64,000 nt of DNA from positions 315,309 through 379,308 of the forward strand of contig CAJJDA010000009.1 in assembly GCA_905182855.1 (NCBI GenBank), in the 5' to 3' direction. Within the stretch, counting starts at the first letter, position 1, and each line of letters starts with the position of its first letter. The notes under the pieces were generated by a model, which made no database searches, had not been told where the DNA came from, and saw only the letters and a program-made list of their open reading frames with translations. The stretch comes from a gamma proteobacterium HTCC2207 (GTDB lineage Bacteria; Pseudomonadota; Gammaproteobacteria; Pseudomonadales; Porticoccaceae). The position numbers were made by a program, and so were the translations under genes. Positions 1-8,198 of the stretch are shown here, in pieces.

Positions 1-923
1 ATAGACAGCCGAGTTTCTGTTGGGCTGGCATCGATCACATTGATCAACTCACCACCGGCATCAAGAACTGCAATAGTTGGCTTTGCCTGATAGGGGCCAG
101 TTGACACCTTTGACTTAGCATAGTTAAACGAGGTGGCGATACTTAATTTCTCGCTTGGCTGAAAGGCCAGGCTCAGACGCACCGCTTTGGTATCGTCATC
201 ACCCAGATCAGCACCAGCACCTGTGCCTGGGGAAACAGATCCCAAACCAGTGCCGGCACCTGCAGGGAAAAGATTTTTCAGATACCCGTCCTGTTTGTTC
301 ATGCGCACTGCAATGCGTGCCGCTACTGTCTCGGAAAGAGGGCCGCCAACAGCCGCTTCTACTGTGGTACGCAGCGCATCGGCCTCAGAATCAAACTGTC
401 CTACTTCAACATCGACATAACCAGACATCTCATCAAAACTTGGCTTGTTGGACTGGTAGTGAACTAGCCCGCCAGTTGCATTACGGCCAAATAAAGTGCC
501 CTGAGGACCTTTCAGTATTTCTACTCGCTGAATATCAAACACGCCAAAGGTCTGACCCTGAGCAATAGCGATATAACCTTCATCAAGATACACCGCATTG
601 GGCGCCTCAATGATATCGGCAAAGTCATTTTGGGTGACGCCACGGATGGAGAACTGCGTATTTTGGCCGGCCAGATTGCCACTGATATGAACACCTGGCG
701 TAAATGCTGCGATATCGAAGCTCTCACTAACACCCATCGCCTTCATTTGCTCACCTGTATAGGCGCTAATAGCAATGGGTACATCTTGAATGTTTTGCTC
801 TCTCTTTTGAGCGGTCACTATCACTTCTTCTAAAATACTCTGAGAGACGGCAGGCATGCTCAATGCGCCTATCGCCAAAAAGTACATGGTTCTTTTTATT
901 AGCCGATCTTTTTTATTTTTCAT
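1..923 (-). CDS. TonB-dependent outer-membrane receptor, N-terminal part (truncated by window edge)
   Basis: The reading frame runs off the left edge, so only about 307 N-terminal residues are visible. It starts at an ATG preceded by GGGGAG. A signal-peptide-like segment (basic MKNKKDRLIKR, then hydrophobic residues to about 25) leads into EEVIVTAQKREQNIQDVPIA, the usual start of the plug domain in TonB-dependent receptors. The plug continues with FSIRGVTQNDF, VEILKGPQGTLFGRNATGG and barrel-like sequence. By family, such receptors take up siderophores, vitamin B12, or carbohydrate and aromatic substrates across the outer membrane using TonB-ExbBD energy. The IRGV...LKGPQGTLFGRNATGG signature is the type common in marine and sphingomonad-like receptors. 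The substrate cannot be told from this fragment, and no TonB, ExbB or transporter gene is nearby. Confidence 0.9.
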   Translation of the reverse strand, partial: MKNKKDRLIKRTMYFLAIGALSMPAVSQSILEEVIVTAQKREQNIQDVPIAISAYTGEQMKAMGVSESFDIAAFTPGVHISGNLAGQNTQFSIRGVTQNDFADIIEAPNAVYLDEGYIAIAQGQTFGVFDIQRVEILKGPQGTLFGRNATGGLVHYQSNKPSFDEMSGYVDVEVGQFDSEADALRTTVEAAVGGPLSETVAARIAVRMNKQDGYLKNLFPAGAGTGLGSVSPGTGAGADLGDDDTKAVRLSLAFQPSEKLSIATSFNYAKSKVSTGPYQAKPTIAVLDAGGELINVIDASPTETRLS

Positions 924-1270
924 TAGTAATTCTCCCCGTTATCCTACATATCTTGATGATTGTGTCTGTAAACTGTACCCCAGTATAAAGTTATATTATA
1001 AGGGAGACCAAGCACCGCCCCCAAATTATTTTAACTCTAAACTATTATTGCTTTAATCTTAAAATACTGTCAAGTAACTAAAGGTAAATGAGACTACATA
1101 CGGTTAAAAAGTAGCCGACAGAGACAGAATTATGGATTTTCCTCGATTTTAGCCACCAAATGATCTCTAAAAGCACTTTAGCTAATGATTAAGCGTATGC
1201 AATGGAAGACAAATAGGAATCACTCCAAATAATACTCAATTAGCGCTTAAGCCTATGCACTACCCAACAG
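924..1270. other. Intergenic region, no gene seen
   Basis: This AT-rich gap separates the receptor start from the end of the PhzF-like gene; both lie on the minus strand. It should carry the receptor promoter. I see no convincing -35/-10 pair, no recognisable Fur box, no tRNA and no hairpin with a T-tract. Confidence 0.5.
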
Positions 1271-2164
1271 CTAAATCTCAATTAGACCCTCGCTGACCAT
1301 CTTACATGTCCCAGAAACCCAAACATCAATCCCTGAGTCTGGCCGTTTTTTACTGCGTGCCTCAAGCACACTGGGACGCTTCATCTCCACACCCTGAGCT
1401 ATACGCCAGCCAAAGTCGCCAGTTGATTCTGTCTTGTAATGACTCAGCAATGCTGCAAGGGCGCAGTTGGCACTGCCCGTTGCCGGATCTTCGGGGACAC
1501 CGTCAAGAGGCGCAAACATTCTCGCGCGGATGTCAAAGTCGTCGTCAGACCGAACGTAAAGAAGAATATCTGGCATGACCCCAAGTTCTTGAATCTCTTT
1601 GATCACAGGCAGATAGGACCGCGCGCGCTCCAACGCCAATCGGCTGTCAAGCTCGACAATAACAAAGGGTAACCCCACCGAGGCGACTATAGGCTGATGG
1701 GTGCTCGTGACAATATCTTCAGGTACCAGCGACAATGCAGCAGCTATCAAGTCGAGGTCTATAGATTGTCCTAAAGACAGTGATTCAGGGGCTTTCAGTT
1801 CACACCAGATATCGGCGCCAACTTGACGAATTGAAATGGGCACGGGACCCGCCTTTTCCTCAAAGATAATATTGAGACCCTCATCAATATTACCTATCTC
1901 TCCAATACTTGAAAGGACAAAGGCGGTGCCAATATTGGGGTGACCGGCAAAAGGGATCTCTTGCGTCGGCGTGAAAATACGAACGTTTCTTGTATACCCA
2001 CGATGACTGGGAAGGACAAAAGTGCTCTCCGAAAAGTTAAATTCTCTTGCGATCTGTTGCATCTGAACGCTGGATAGACCTGTTGCATCTGGCAGTACCG
2101 CAAGGGGATTGCCACCAAATCGAACATCGGTAAACACGTCACAGGTATAAAATTGAACCTTCAT
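1271..2164 (-). CDS. PhzF-family epimerase/isomerase
   Basis: About 297 residues, the normal length for the PhzF (phenazine biosynthesis-like, diaminopimelate-epimerase fold) family. N-terminal sequence FYTCDVFTDVRFGGNPLAV is typical. The conserved catalytic glutamate lies in NFSESTF (about residue 46), the first-half motif is EIPFAGHPNIG, and the second-half motif is EDPATGSANCALAALL. The family does proton shifts or epimerisations on small molecules; most members outside phenazine clusters have unknown substrates, and no phenazine genes are present here. I chose the ATG at 2164, which matches the family N-terminus; a TTG two codons upstream (2170) sits at better spacing from an AAGAAGG ribosome site and is an equal candidate. 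Its neighbour is a DUF885 lipoprotein gene, 43 bases upstream on the same strand. Confidence 0.88.
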   Translation of the reverse strand: MKVQFYTCDVFTDVRFGGNPLAVLPDATGLSSVQMQQIAREFNFSESTFVLPSHRGYTRNVRIFTPTQEIPFAGHPNIGTAFVLSSIGEIGNIDEGLNIIFEEKAGPVPISIRQVGADIWCELKAPESLSLGQSIDLDLIAAALSLVPEDIVTSTHQPIVASVGLPFVIVELDSRLALERARSYLPVIKEIQELGVMPDILLYVRSDDDFDIRARMFAPLDGVPEDPATGSANCALAALLSHYKTESTGDFGWRIAQGVEMKRPSVLEARSKKRPDSGIDVWVSGTCKMVSEGLIEI

Positions 2165-2207
2165 CGACAAATAATACCTTCTTTAAAGTAGAACAGCCGG
2201 CACTCTG

Positions 2208-4037
2208 TTAACCAGCGCCCAATGATGCCGGCTTAGAGCGAGTATCGGCAACCCATTGATTGACTAAATTTTCTAGGACACCTAACGGAACAGCGCCATT
2301 ACTCAATACCACCTTATGAAAGTCACGAATATCAAATTGGTCACCCAAAGCCGCGCGAGCGTTTTCACGCAACTCGAGTAGTTTAAGCATGCCAATTTTA
2401 TATGCCGTGGCCTGGCCCGGCATCACCATATAGCGCTCAATTGCTTTAAGGTTAGCAGACTCATCACTCGCCGTGTTCATCGTCAAATAATCTGTCGCTT
2501 TCTCTCTAGACCAGCGTTTGGCGTGCAACCCTGTATCAACAACCAGTCGACAGGCACGCCAAAGCTCCATACTAAGACGACCAAAGTCAGAATAGGGATC
2601 CGCATACAGTCCCATTTCCTTTGGAATATACTCAGAATAAAGACCCCAGCCCTCCGAATAGGCCGTATAGCCGCCAAACCGGCGAAACTTAGGTAAATTC
2701 GGCTGCTCTTGGGCGATAGACAGCTGCATATGGTGGCCAGGAATACCTTCATGATAAGCCAGCGCCTCAAGGTCATAGCTGCGCATATCATTCATATTAG
2801 ATAGATTCGCGTAGTAGGTGCCGGGGCGGGAACCATCTGGTGCGGCACGTTGATAAAAAGCACGTCCTGCTGATTTTTCACGAAAGGCTTCTACGGCTTT
2901 AACCACCAGCGATGCTTTTGGCTTGGAATAAAAAAGCTCGTCTAGACGCTCCCGCATGTTATCAATGACCTGAGTCGCGTCAGCTAGATAAGCCGCTTTG
3001 TTCGCATCAGAACTACCGTAATCAAACTGATTATCAGTCCGCATGAACTCAAAAAAGGCTTGAAGATCACCGTCAAAACCAACGGCCTGCATAATGTTTC
3101 CCATTTCTTGGTGAATACGAGTCACCTCGGCGAGACCCAGCGTATGAATTTGCTCTGCCGTTAAATCCGTCGTGGTTATTCGTTTCAACCGGTTGTTGTA
3201 ATATTCTTTTCCTTTAGGTAATCGCCAGACACCAAAATTACCCTCGGCTTGTTCACCCATCTCTGTCAGCGCTACCACCAAGGTGCGGTAAGCTGGCGCC
3301 AGCTGCTCCGACAACGCATTAGCTAACTGCTCACGCAACTCTTCCTTGACGGCATCGTCGATATCTAACCCGACAATCTTACTATTAAAGTCAGTGACTA
3401 AGGGATTCTCGACCCCCGAGTCGTCATTAATGCCCACAATAATATTTTGGCTGTCTCGAACGCTGTGAGCAAAGGCAAATTGGGGGGCTAAAACACCGTT
3501 TTCTTGACGAATCTTAAGATCCTTAATCACATCCGCGATTAATCTAGGAACGCCGTTAATTCGCGCAATATAGGCCTGAGCTTCTTCAAGATTGGCGATC
3601 AAATGCTGATTTATCAAAAAACTTGGAACACCTGAATGCATCCCCCGCATTTGATTCACCGGGTATCGGTGATACCTCCACTGCACATCATCAATACTAT
3701 TTTGTAGCCGCTGGCGATAAAGAGTGAGACTCAACGATGCGCTCTGATCCAGAGTATCAGTGTCTATAGCGTCCAGCTGGGCCAGCTGTTTCTTATCCAG
3801 GGCAATTGACTTATCGGCCGCGTCCTGAGAGTAATCGTCCCACTCGCCATAACGCTCGCGCATACCCATATATGTCATACTTTCGGGGCTCTCTCTCAAG
3901 CTCTCCATGAAAAGTTCGTCAAACAACGTATTTGCCTGATCTGAACTATTACTCGGCGAAGTGCCACCACAACCCACTACCAGCGCAGTAAAACTGAACA
4001 GCGCGACTGACAACCAAAGTCTTTGATTAATCTTCAT
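2208..4037 (-). CDS. DUF885 family lipoprotein, putative metallopeptidase
   Basis: 609 residues. The N-terminus is a lipoprotein signal peptide: a hydrophobic stretch ends in VVGC with the lipidated cysteine at about residue 23, so the protein should be anchored to a membrane on the periplasmic side. The body matches the DUF885 family: the metal-binding-type motif HEGIPGHH is at about 429-436, followed by SEGWGLYSEY at about 461-470, both hallmarks of this family. Family members are thought to be zinc-dependent peptidases because of the HExxPGHH arrangement, but substrates are mostly unknown. It lies 43 bases upstream of the PhzF-like gene on the same strand and may be co-transcribed with it. 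The length is normal and nothing suggests truncation. Confidence 0.88.
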   Translation of the reverse strand: MKINQRLWLSVALFSFTALVVGCGGTSPSNSSDQANTLFDELFMESLRESPESMTYMGMRERYGEWDDYSQDAADKSIALDKKQLAQLDAIDTDTLDQSASLSLTLYRQRLQNSIDDVQWRYHRYPVNQMRGMHSGVPSFLINQHLIANLEEAQAYIARINGVPRLIADVIKDLKIRQENGVLAPQFAFAHSVRDSQNIIVGINDDSGVENPLVTDFNSKIVGLDIDDAVKEELREQLANALSEQLAPAYRTLVVALTEMGEQAEGNFGVWRLPKGKEYYNNRLKRITTTDLTAEQIHTLGLAEVTRIHQEMGNIMQAVGFDGDLQAFFEFMRTDNQFDYGSSDANKAAYLADATQVIDNMRERLDELFYSKPKASLVVKAVEAFREKSAGRAFYQRAAPDGSRPGTYYANLSNMNDMRSYDLEALAYHEGIPGHHMQLSIAQEQPNLPKFRRFGGYTAYSEGWGLYSEYIPKEMGLYADPYSDFGRLSMELWRACRLVVDTGLHAKRWSREKATDYLTMNTASDESANLKAIERYMVMPGQATAYKIGMLKLLELRENARAALGDQFDIRDFHKVVLSNGAVPLGVLENLVNQWVADTRSKPASLGAG

Positions 4038-4500
4038 ATAATTTACCTTCCCTGTCTATAATTTATGGATTAAGTGTTAACGCCAAGGTCAGGGCTGAAC
4101 AACCCGATACGAACTATGCACATCATGATTTAGCACTAGCCGCATCTATTTGAAAACCTAACCCCTGTTTTCACCACTATCTATTAGTAATGTAGTCTGG
4201 ACCAAATTAACACCTAGAATTGTTATCGGCAAATCGACTCACATTTACTCTGAATTTTTAATCCGATTCTGTGGAAATCTACCTAGGGCGCTAGTTGTCG
4301 TCTGAACAGACTCCAAATATCAAGTTAAGAGGCACATTATATATAGACCTCCGCATCGTCCAGCGAGCATAATGACAAAGAGGCCTCTGAAGCCTCAAGG
4401 CTCAGTTTAGAGCGATTTTGGGAAATAATTTAAATTTATTGATGGCTTCATACTGCTATTAAAATTAGCTGCGCTGACAGAAAAAGTTCAATTGACGCGA
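4038..4500. other. Intergenic region, no gene seen
   Basis: 463 AT-rich bases between two minus-strand genes. It probably carries the promoter of the DUF885 gene. A short GAGGC/GCCTC hairpin near 4379-4396 has no T-tract on either side, so I do not call a terminator. No open frame of useful length, tRNA or known RNA was recognised. Confidence 0.5.
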
Positions 4501-4761
4501 CTACGGCATGAATCCGCCGACCCAAATACCCAGTCTCTCCCGTCGCGACAGAGGGTTAAGTTTTCCGGTTTTAGCAAACATAAAATAGCACACTAGGTTC
4601 CCAACTAAGGGGATAGTCCACATGGGAATGATTAACTGCCTTTTTAAGACAGGGTCCAGGTCCTCCATACTGCAGACTTTGCGCGTGAGCGCCAACGCGG
4701 GGAGGAGCCAAACAATCACTATCGCAAATATGACAACCAGTACTATTTTCTCTCCCGTCAT
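4501..4761 (-). CDS. Small two-helix membrane protein (possible PLDc_N-like)
   Basis: 86 residues with a very good ribosome site (AGGAG seven bases before ATG), so I regard it as a real gene. Two hydrophobic segments are visible, at about 5-25 (IVLVVIFAIVIVWLLPALAL) and about 46-64 (IPMWTIPLVGNLVCYFMFAK), separated by a short charged loop. The second helix with W-x2-P-L-V-G followed by YFMFAKTGKL resembles the PLDc_N domain, a short membrane module found alone or before phospholipase D domains. No catalytic residues are present. Function is unknown. The neighbour downstream on the same strand is the 3' side of the intergenic region; upstream is a VanZ-like gene 89 bases away. Confidence 0.65.
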   Translation of the reverse strand: MTGEKIVLVVIFAIVIVWLLPALALTRKVCSMEDLDPVLKRQLIIPMWTIPLVGNLVCYFMFAKTGKLNPLSRRERLGIWVGGFMP

Positions 4762-4850
4762 TTACAGTCTCCTTTTATCTTAGCCTAGTTGATTGGCGGC
4801 CATACTATCGAAATCTTATACTACCTCTATCTCTTTGAGTTTTTCAGCTA

Positions 4851-5213
4851 TTAGCCCTTATGCCTAGTTAGGGCTCTGACACCTGTGGCTAGTAAGACCC
4901 CGCAGACTACGCCTGTGATATTCGCCAACATGTCTAGCCACTCTCCATAACGATTGACATAGGGCTGGACCAATTCGATCAAACCACTACATAGGATAAA
5001 GAATATAACGACTAAGATCCATCGGCGGGGTTGCCTCAATGCTGCCGGAAAAACTAAAGCCGAATAGGCAATAAAATGATGAAGCTTATCACTGCCAGGG
5101 ACAGATAAAGGTAAAATATCAAGCGGCCACAGTGACAGTGTCGCGATTAGCAATAATAGACCTAGGCTCAGCACAAGCCAATAGGTTTCAATTATTTGGA
5201 ACAGTCTTCGCAT
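4851..5213 (-). CDS. VanZ-like family membrane protein
   Basis: 120 residues, with about four hydrophobic segments. The family signature is visible: SDKLHHFIAYSAL after the first helix and ELVQPYVNRYGEWLDMLANITGVVCG near the C-terminus, typical of the VanZ-like family. VanZ itself gives low-level teicoplanin resistance in enterococci; single short homologues in Gram-negative bacteria have no established role, so no resistance function should be inferred. The start ATG has only a poor ribosome site. It stands between the small membrane protein and pdxH, all on the minus strand, with gaps of 89 and 163 bases. Confidence 0.78.
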   Translation of the reverse strand: MRRLFQIIETYWLVLSLGLLLLIATLSLWPLDILPLSVPGSDKLHHFIAYSALVFPAALRQPRRWILVVIFFILCSGLIELVQPYVNRYGEWLDMLANITGVVCGVLLATGVRALTRHKG

Positions 5214-5376
5214 GTTTCATCGCTATTCTTCAGCCTCAGTGGGAGGTGAACTGTTCACCCCATCTTTTTGGACATCTTGATTTTACCTATTTTACATTTG
5301 GCTAGTTAACTCCAAGCCGACAGGTCCGAAAAACGGATGCTCACCTTTCGGTTTTATCTGAGATCTCGCGGACTGC

Positions 5377-6012
5377 CTAAGGCGACAGTCGGGCAATATT
5401 CCAGCCAGCCTTATCATGCTTAAAGCAAAACCGATCATGCAAGCGATTCTCGCCGCCCTGCCAAAATTCAATCTCCTCAGGGACTACACGAAAACCACCC
5501 CAAAACTCAGGCAGTGGAATGTCGCCCTCAGCAAACTGCGCCTTAACCTGGCTAAACTGTGTTTCTAGAGTTTGCCGAGAGCTAATAGGGCTACTTTGTT
5601 TCGATGCCCAGGCGGCCAATTGGCTGTCTTTAGGTCGACTGAGAAAATATTTTTCCACCTGCGCTGCGGGCAGTCGCTCAGCACGCCCACCCACTATGAC
5701 CTGACGATCTAGCTGCAACCAGGGAAAATGTAAACTGACCTGCGCATTACCCTCAATATCCTGCGCCTTACGACTGCCCAGATTGGTATAAAAAATAAAT
5801 CCGCCCTCGTCAAAATCTTTAAGTAACACCATCCGCTGCCAAGGTTTGCCCTCTGCGGAAACTGTCGCAACAGACATCGCTGTCGGGTCCTGCACATTCG
5901 CGTCAATGGCCTGCTGCATCCACAGGCTGAATTGTTCGAATGGACTAGCCGACAGCGAGCCACGAGTTAATTTTCCGTAGTCATATTGCCGGCGGTTATC
6001 TTCAAGACTCAT
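5377..6012 (-). CDS. pdxH: Pyridoxamine 5'-phosphate oxidase
   Basis: 211 residues, the normal length. The enzyme oxidises pyridoxamine or pyridoxine 5'-phosphate to pyridoxal 5'-phosphate with FMN and oxygen, the last step of vitamin B6 synthesis and salvage. Visible features are the N-terminal RRQYDYGKL, the FMN-binding region MSVATVSAEGKPWQRMVLLKDFDEGGFIFYTN, the segment GGRAERLP, SRPKDSQLAAWASKQS, and the C-terminal EFWQGGENRLHDR with the family's terminal RLSP. The start is supported by AGGA seven bases before ATG. It is 21 bases downstream of the SDR gene on the same strand, so the two are probably co-transcribed. Confidence 0.96.
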   Translation of the reverse strand: MSLEDNRRQYDYGKLTRGSLSASPFEQFSLWMQQAIDANVQDPTAMSVATVSAEGKPWQRMVLLKDFDEGGFIFYTNLGSRKAQDIEGNAQVSLHFPWLQLDRQVIVGGRAERLPAAQVEKYFLSRPKDSQLAAWASKQSSPISSRQTLETQFSQVKAQFAEGDIPLPEFWGGFRVVPEEIEFWQGGENRLHDRFCFKHDKAGWNIARLSP

Positions 6013-6033
6013 TGATATTTCCTATTCATGACC

Positions 6034-6801
6034 TTACATATTTCCGACACTGTGGGCGCCGTCTACGGGTAAAGCGACGCCATTAACATAGGCGCCCGCA
6101 TCGCTGGCGAGCAGTAAAAATGGTGCGGTTATCTCATGCATTTCACCCATTCTCTGAGCCGTGGACGCATTCATAAGCGTCTGACCCTCAGTCTCAGAAA
6201 AATAGTCTGAGTTGATCTCGGTGAAAAAATAGCCGGGGCATAGGGCATTGACTCGAATAGCCTTGCGCGCCCATTCCAATGCCAGACCCTTGGTCATATG
6301 AATAACCCCGGCCTTTGACGTGCAATAACTGGCCTGCGCAAAAGCGTTGCGCAAACCCATAATCGATGCGGTATTGACAATACTGCCTCCGACACCTGCC
6401 GCGACCATTCGCCGGGCCGCCTCATTCGCCACGATCCAAACTCCTTTTAAGTTGGTATCCATCACCCTATCCCAGCTGGCTTCATCGGTCTTTAACGCCG
6501 ATTTGGTCTCCGCAATGCCGGCATTATTTGAGACCAATGTTACAGTGCCAAAAGCCGCCTCAGCCTGGTTAAAGCCTGCAACAATGGAGTCCGCATTGGT
6601 CACATCCATTGCCACGGCAAGAGCCTCTCCACCACCGGCCTGAATTTCAGTTACTAGAGCCTCAAGTCGGTCAACACGGCGGGCAGCGACAACGACCTTG
6701 GCACCACGCTCAGCCAAAATCTTTGCGAAATGCACACCAAAACCACTAGAAGCGCCGGTTACTAAGGCAACTTTACCGCTCATATCAAATTCTGTGTTCA
6801 T
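6034..6801 (-). CDS. SDR-family NAD(P)-dependent oxidoreductase
   Basis: 255 residues from the ATG at 6801, which has AAGGAA six bases upstream; a TTG 36 bases earlier is open but has no support. It is a classical short-chain dehydrogenase: cofactor motif TGASSGFG (about 15-22), NNAG (92-95), catalytic S146, and Y159-x3-K163. The sequence AARRVDRLE after the second strand favours NADP(H), since an arginine pair follows the strand. The substrate cannot be told; 3-oxoacyl reductase or alcohol dehydrogenase activity are both possible. It precedes pdxH by 21 bases, probably one operon, though no functional link is evident. Confidence 0.88.
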   Translation of the reverse strand: MNTEFDMSGKVALVTGASSGFGVHFAKILAERGAKVVVAARRVDRLEALVTEIQAGGGEALAVAMDVTNADSIVAGFNQAEAAFGTVTLVSNNAGIAETKSALKTDEASWDRVMDTNLKGVWIVANEAARRMVAAGVGGSIVNTASIMGLRNAFAQASYCTSKAGVIHMTKGLALEWARKAIRVNALCPGYFFTEINSDYFSETEGQTLMNASTAQRMGEMHEITAPFLLLASDAGAYVNGVALPVDGAHSVGNM

Positions 6802-7012
6802 TCTATCTTCCTTTAGCCGTTGTGTGCCTGTGGGCAATCAAAATTCTGGATCTCAGTTTACCTTGGATGCCGCACAGCAGCTACCCAGAATACCCAACAT
6901 TTCCCTGAATAATATCTCAAAAATAAGCACAGCATTAGCACCGTTTGTCGACTATATTTAACAAGCTTCTGTTTACATCTACTCATTATAGTCCGCCAAG
7001 GAGACCCAGCTT

Positions 7013-7300
7013 ATGTCAAACGAAGGTTATCATGAACCTATTAGCGAACTCAGCGACGCAACAAGGGATATGCACAGAGCGATTAGCTCTTTAATGGAGG
7101 AACTAGAGGCAGTCGACTGGTACAATCAGCGCGTCGATGCCTGCAAAGACGCTGAGCTAAAAGCTATACTGGCCCACAACCGCGACGAAGAGAAAGAGCA
7201 TGCTGCAATGGTGCTCGAATGGATTCGTCGCAATGACCCCGTGTTTGATCATGAATTAAAGGACGTCATGTTTACTGACAAGACCATTGCTCATGCGTAA
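7013..7300 (+). CDS. Encapsulated-ferritin-like protein (EncFtn family), no encapsulin neighbour
   Basis: 95 residues, nearly all of it matching the EncFtn core known from Rhodospirillum rubrum: RAISSLMEELEAVDWYNQRVDA, then AILAHNRDEEKEHAAMVLEW and IRRNDPVF. By alignment from memory, ferroxidase-centre ligands correspond to E30, E60 and H63, with accessory residues E29, E32, W36 and Y37 all present. EncFtn forms a ring of dimers that oxidises ferrous iron and normally works inside an encapsulin shell, to which it is targeted by a C-terminal peptide. Here the chain stops about 20 residues after the core (DKTIAHA) and I see no cargo-loading motif. The next gene is an unrelated phosphatase on the other strand, so no shell gene adjoins. 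The ribosome site AAGGAGA is eight bases before ATG. Confidence 0.87.
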   Translation: MSNEGYHEPISELSDATRDMHRAISSLMEELEAVDWYNQRVDACKDAELKAILAHNRDEEKEHAAMVLEWIRRNDPVFDHELKDVMFTDKTIAHA

Positions 7301-7337
7301 CACACGGCGAAAATACTGGTGAGAATGCAGCAGAACA

Positions 7338-8030
7338 CTAGCCATAGGTGACATACTGCTCCCTCTCATTGCTGTCTAAATGGGGAATGGCATTGAAACC
7401 CGTCAGATTCATTTTTTTGCTATTAAAAAAGAAGTGACTTATGGCCGTATTTTTATACTGCAAGTTTAAATCAAACACATTCTCATCGGGAATCCCCAGC
7501 ACCAGTCCAATAAGCGTGCTTACCGAGCCACCAGAGGCTATTGCCAAGATACTGTTGCCGTTATCCGCCATGGCCTGTAGCTGCTGCTGTGCGTCGGATA
7601 CTCGGGCCTTAAAATCAATCCATGTTTCGGGCACGCCAGGTATCTCACCTCGAGTCCAAATGGTCAGCACCTTTCGTAGCAGCCGAAAATAGTTGCGCTT
7701 GTCGTCCGGATTCTCGGTAATCAGCTGATATATCGGATCATCGCCATGACTTTTGCCGTAGGCCTCAATCATGTCAGTAAAGTTATATTCATTGAGTCCT
7801 GGCAAAACCAAACGATCAGTGCCATCAATACCCATGCCTGAACAGATACCATCCAACGTTTCATGATGGCGCACCATATCGCCGACAACCAGTGTATCGA
7901 AGCTGACGCCCCGTGCACCAAGATGATCGCCCAGCCAGCGCGATTGGCGATGGCCAAGCTCTGATAACTGGTCGTAATTTTCGGCGCCGAAAGAGGCCTG
8001 CGCATGGCGCACCAAATAAAGTTCACTCAT
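7338..8030 (-). CDS. Histidine phosphatase family protein
   Basis: 230 residues. The branch-1 histidine phosphatase signature is LVRHAQASFG at about 6-15, where the histidine is the phospho-acceptor and RHA replaces the usual RHG. A later ASGGSVSTLIG segment stands where many members carry the second catalytic histidine region, but the usual second histidine is not obvious there. Family members are phosphoglycerate mutases or phosphatases acting on small molecules or proteins; no specific substrate can be assigned. The start has TTAGGA seven bases upstream. It converges on the EncFtn gene with a 37-base gap. Confidence 0.82.
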   Translation of the reverse strand: MSELYLVRHAQASFGAENYDQLSELGHRQSRWLGDHLGARGVSFDTLVVGDMVRHHETLDGICSGMGIDGTDRLVLPGLNEYNFTDMIEAYGKSHGDDPIYQLITENPDDKRNYFRLLRKVLTIWTRGEIPGVPETWIDFKARVSDAQQQLQAMADNGNSILAIASGGSVSTLIGLVLGIPDENVFDLNLQYKNTAISHFFFNSKKMNLTGFNAIPHLDSNEREQYVTYG

Positions 8031-8198
8031 TAATTAGTCCTAATAAAAGCGGGAGAGTTAATTTCAAGGGTGCATTTAACCTTAATTAGTAGCCTACAGG
8101 TAGTCGAATACACCACCGGTTGCGGCGACAAAGCAGCTAATTACTATAGCCTCCTGCACGCTATGCTTAGTGATTTTCAGGCACACTTGATAGCTAAT

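Noticed and set aside
4379-4396. GAGGC/GCCTC hairpin in the intergenic region
   Set aside because: No T-tract follows on either strand and the stem is only five pairs, so not called a terminator.
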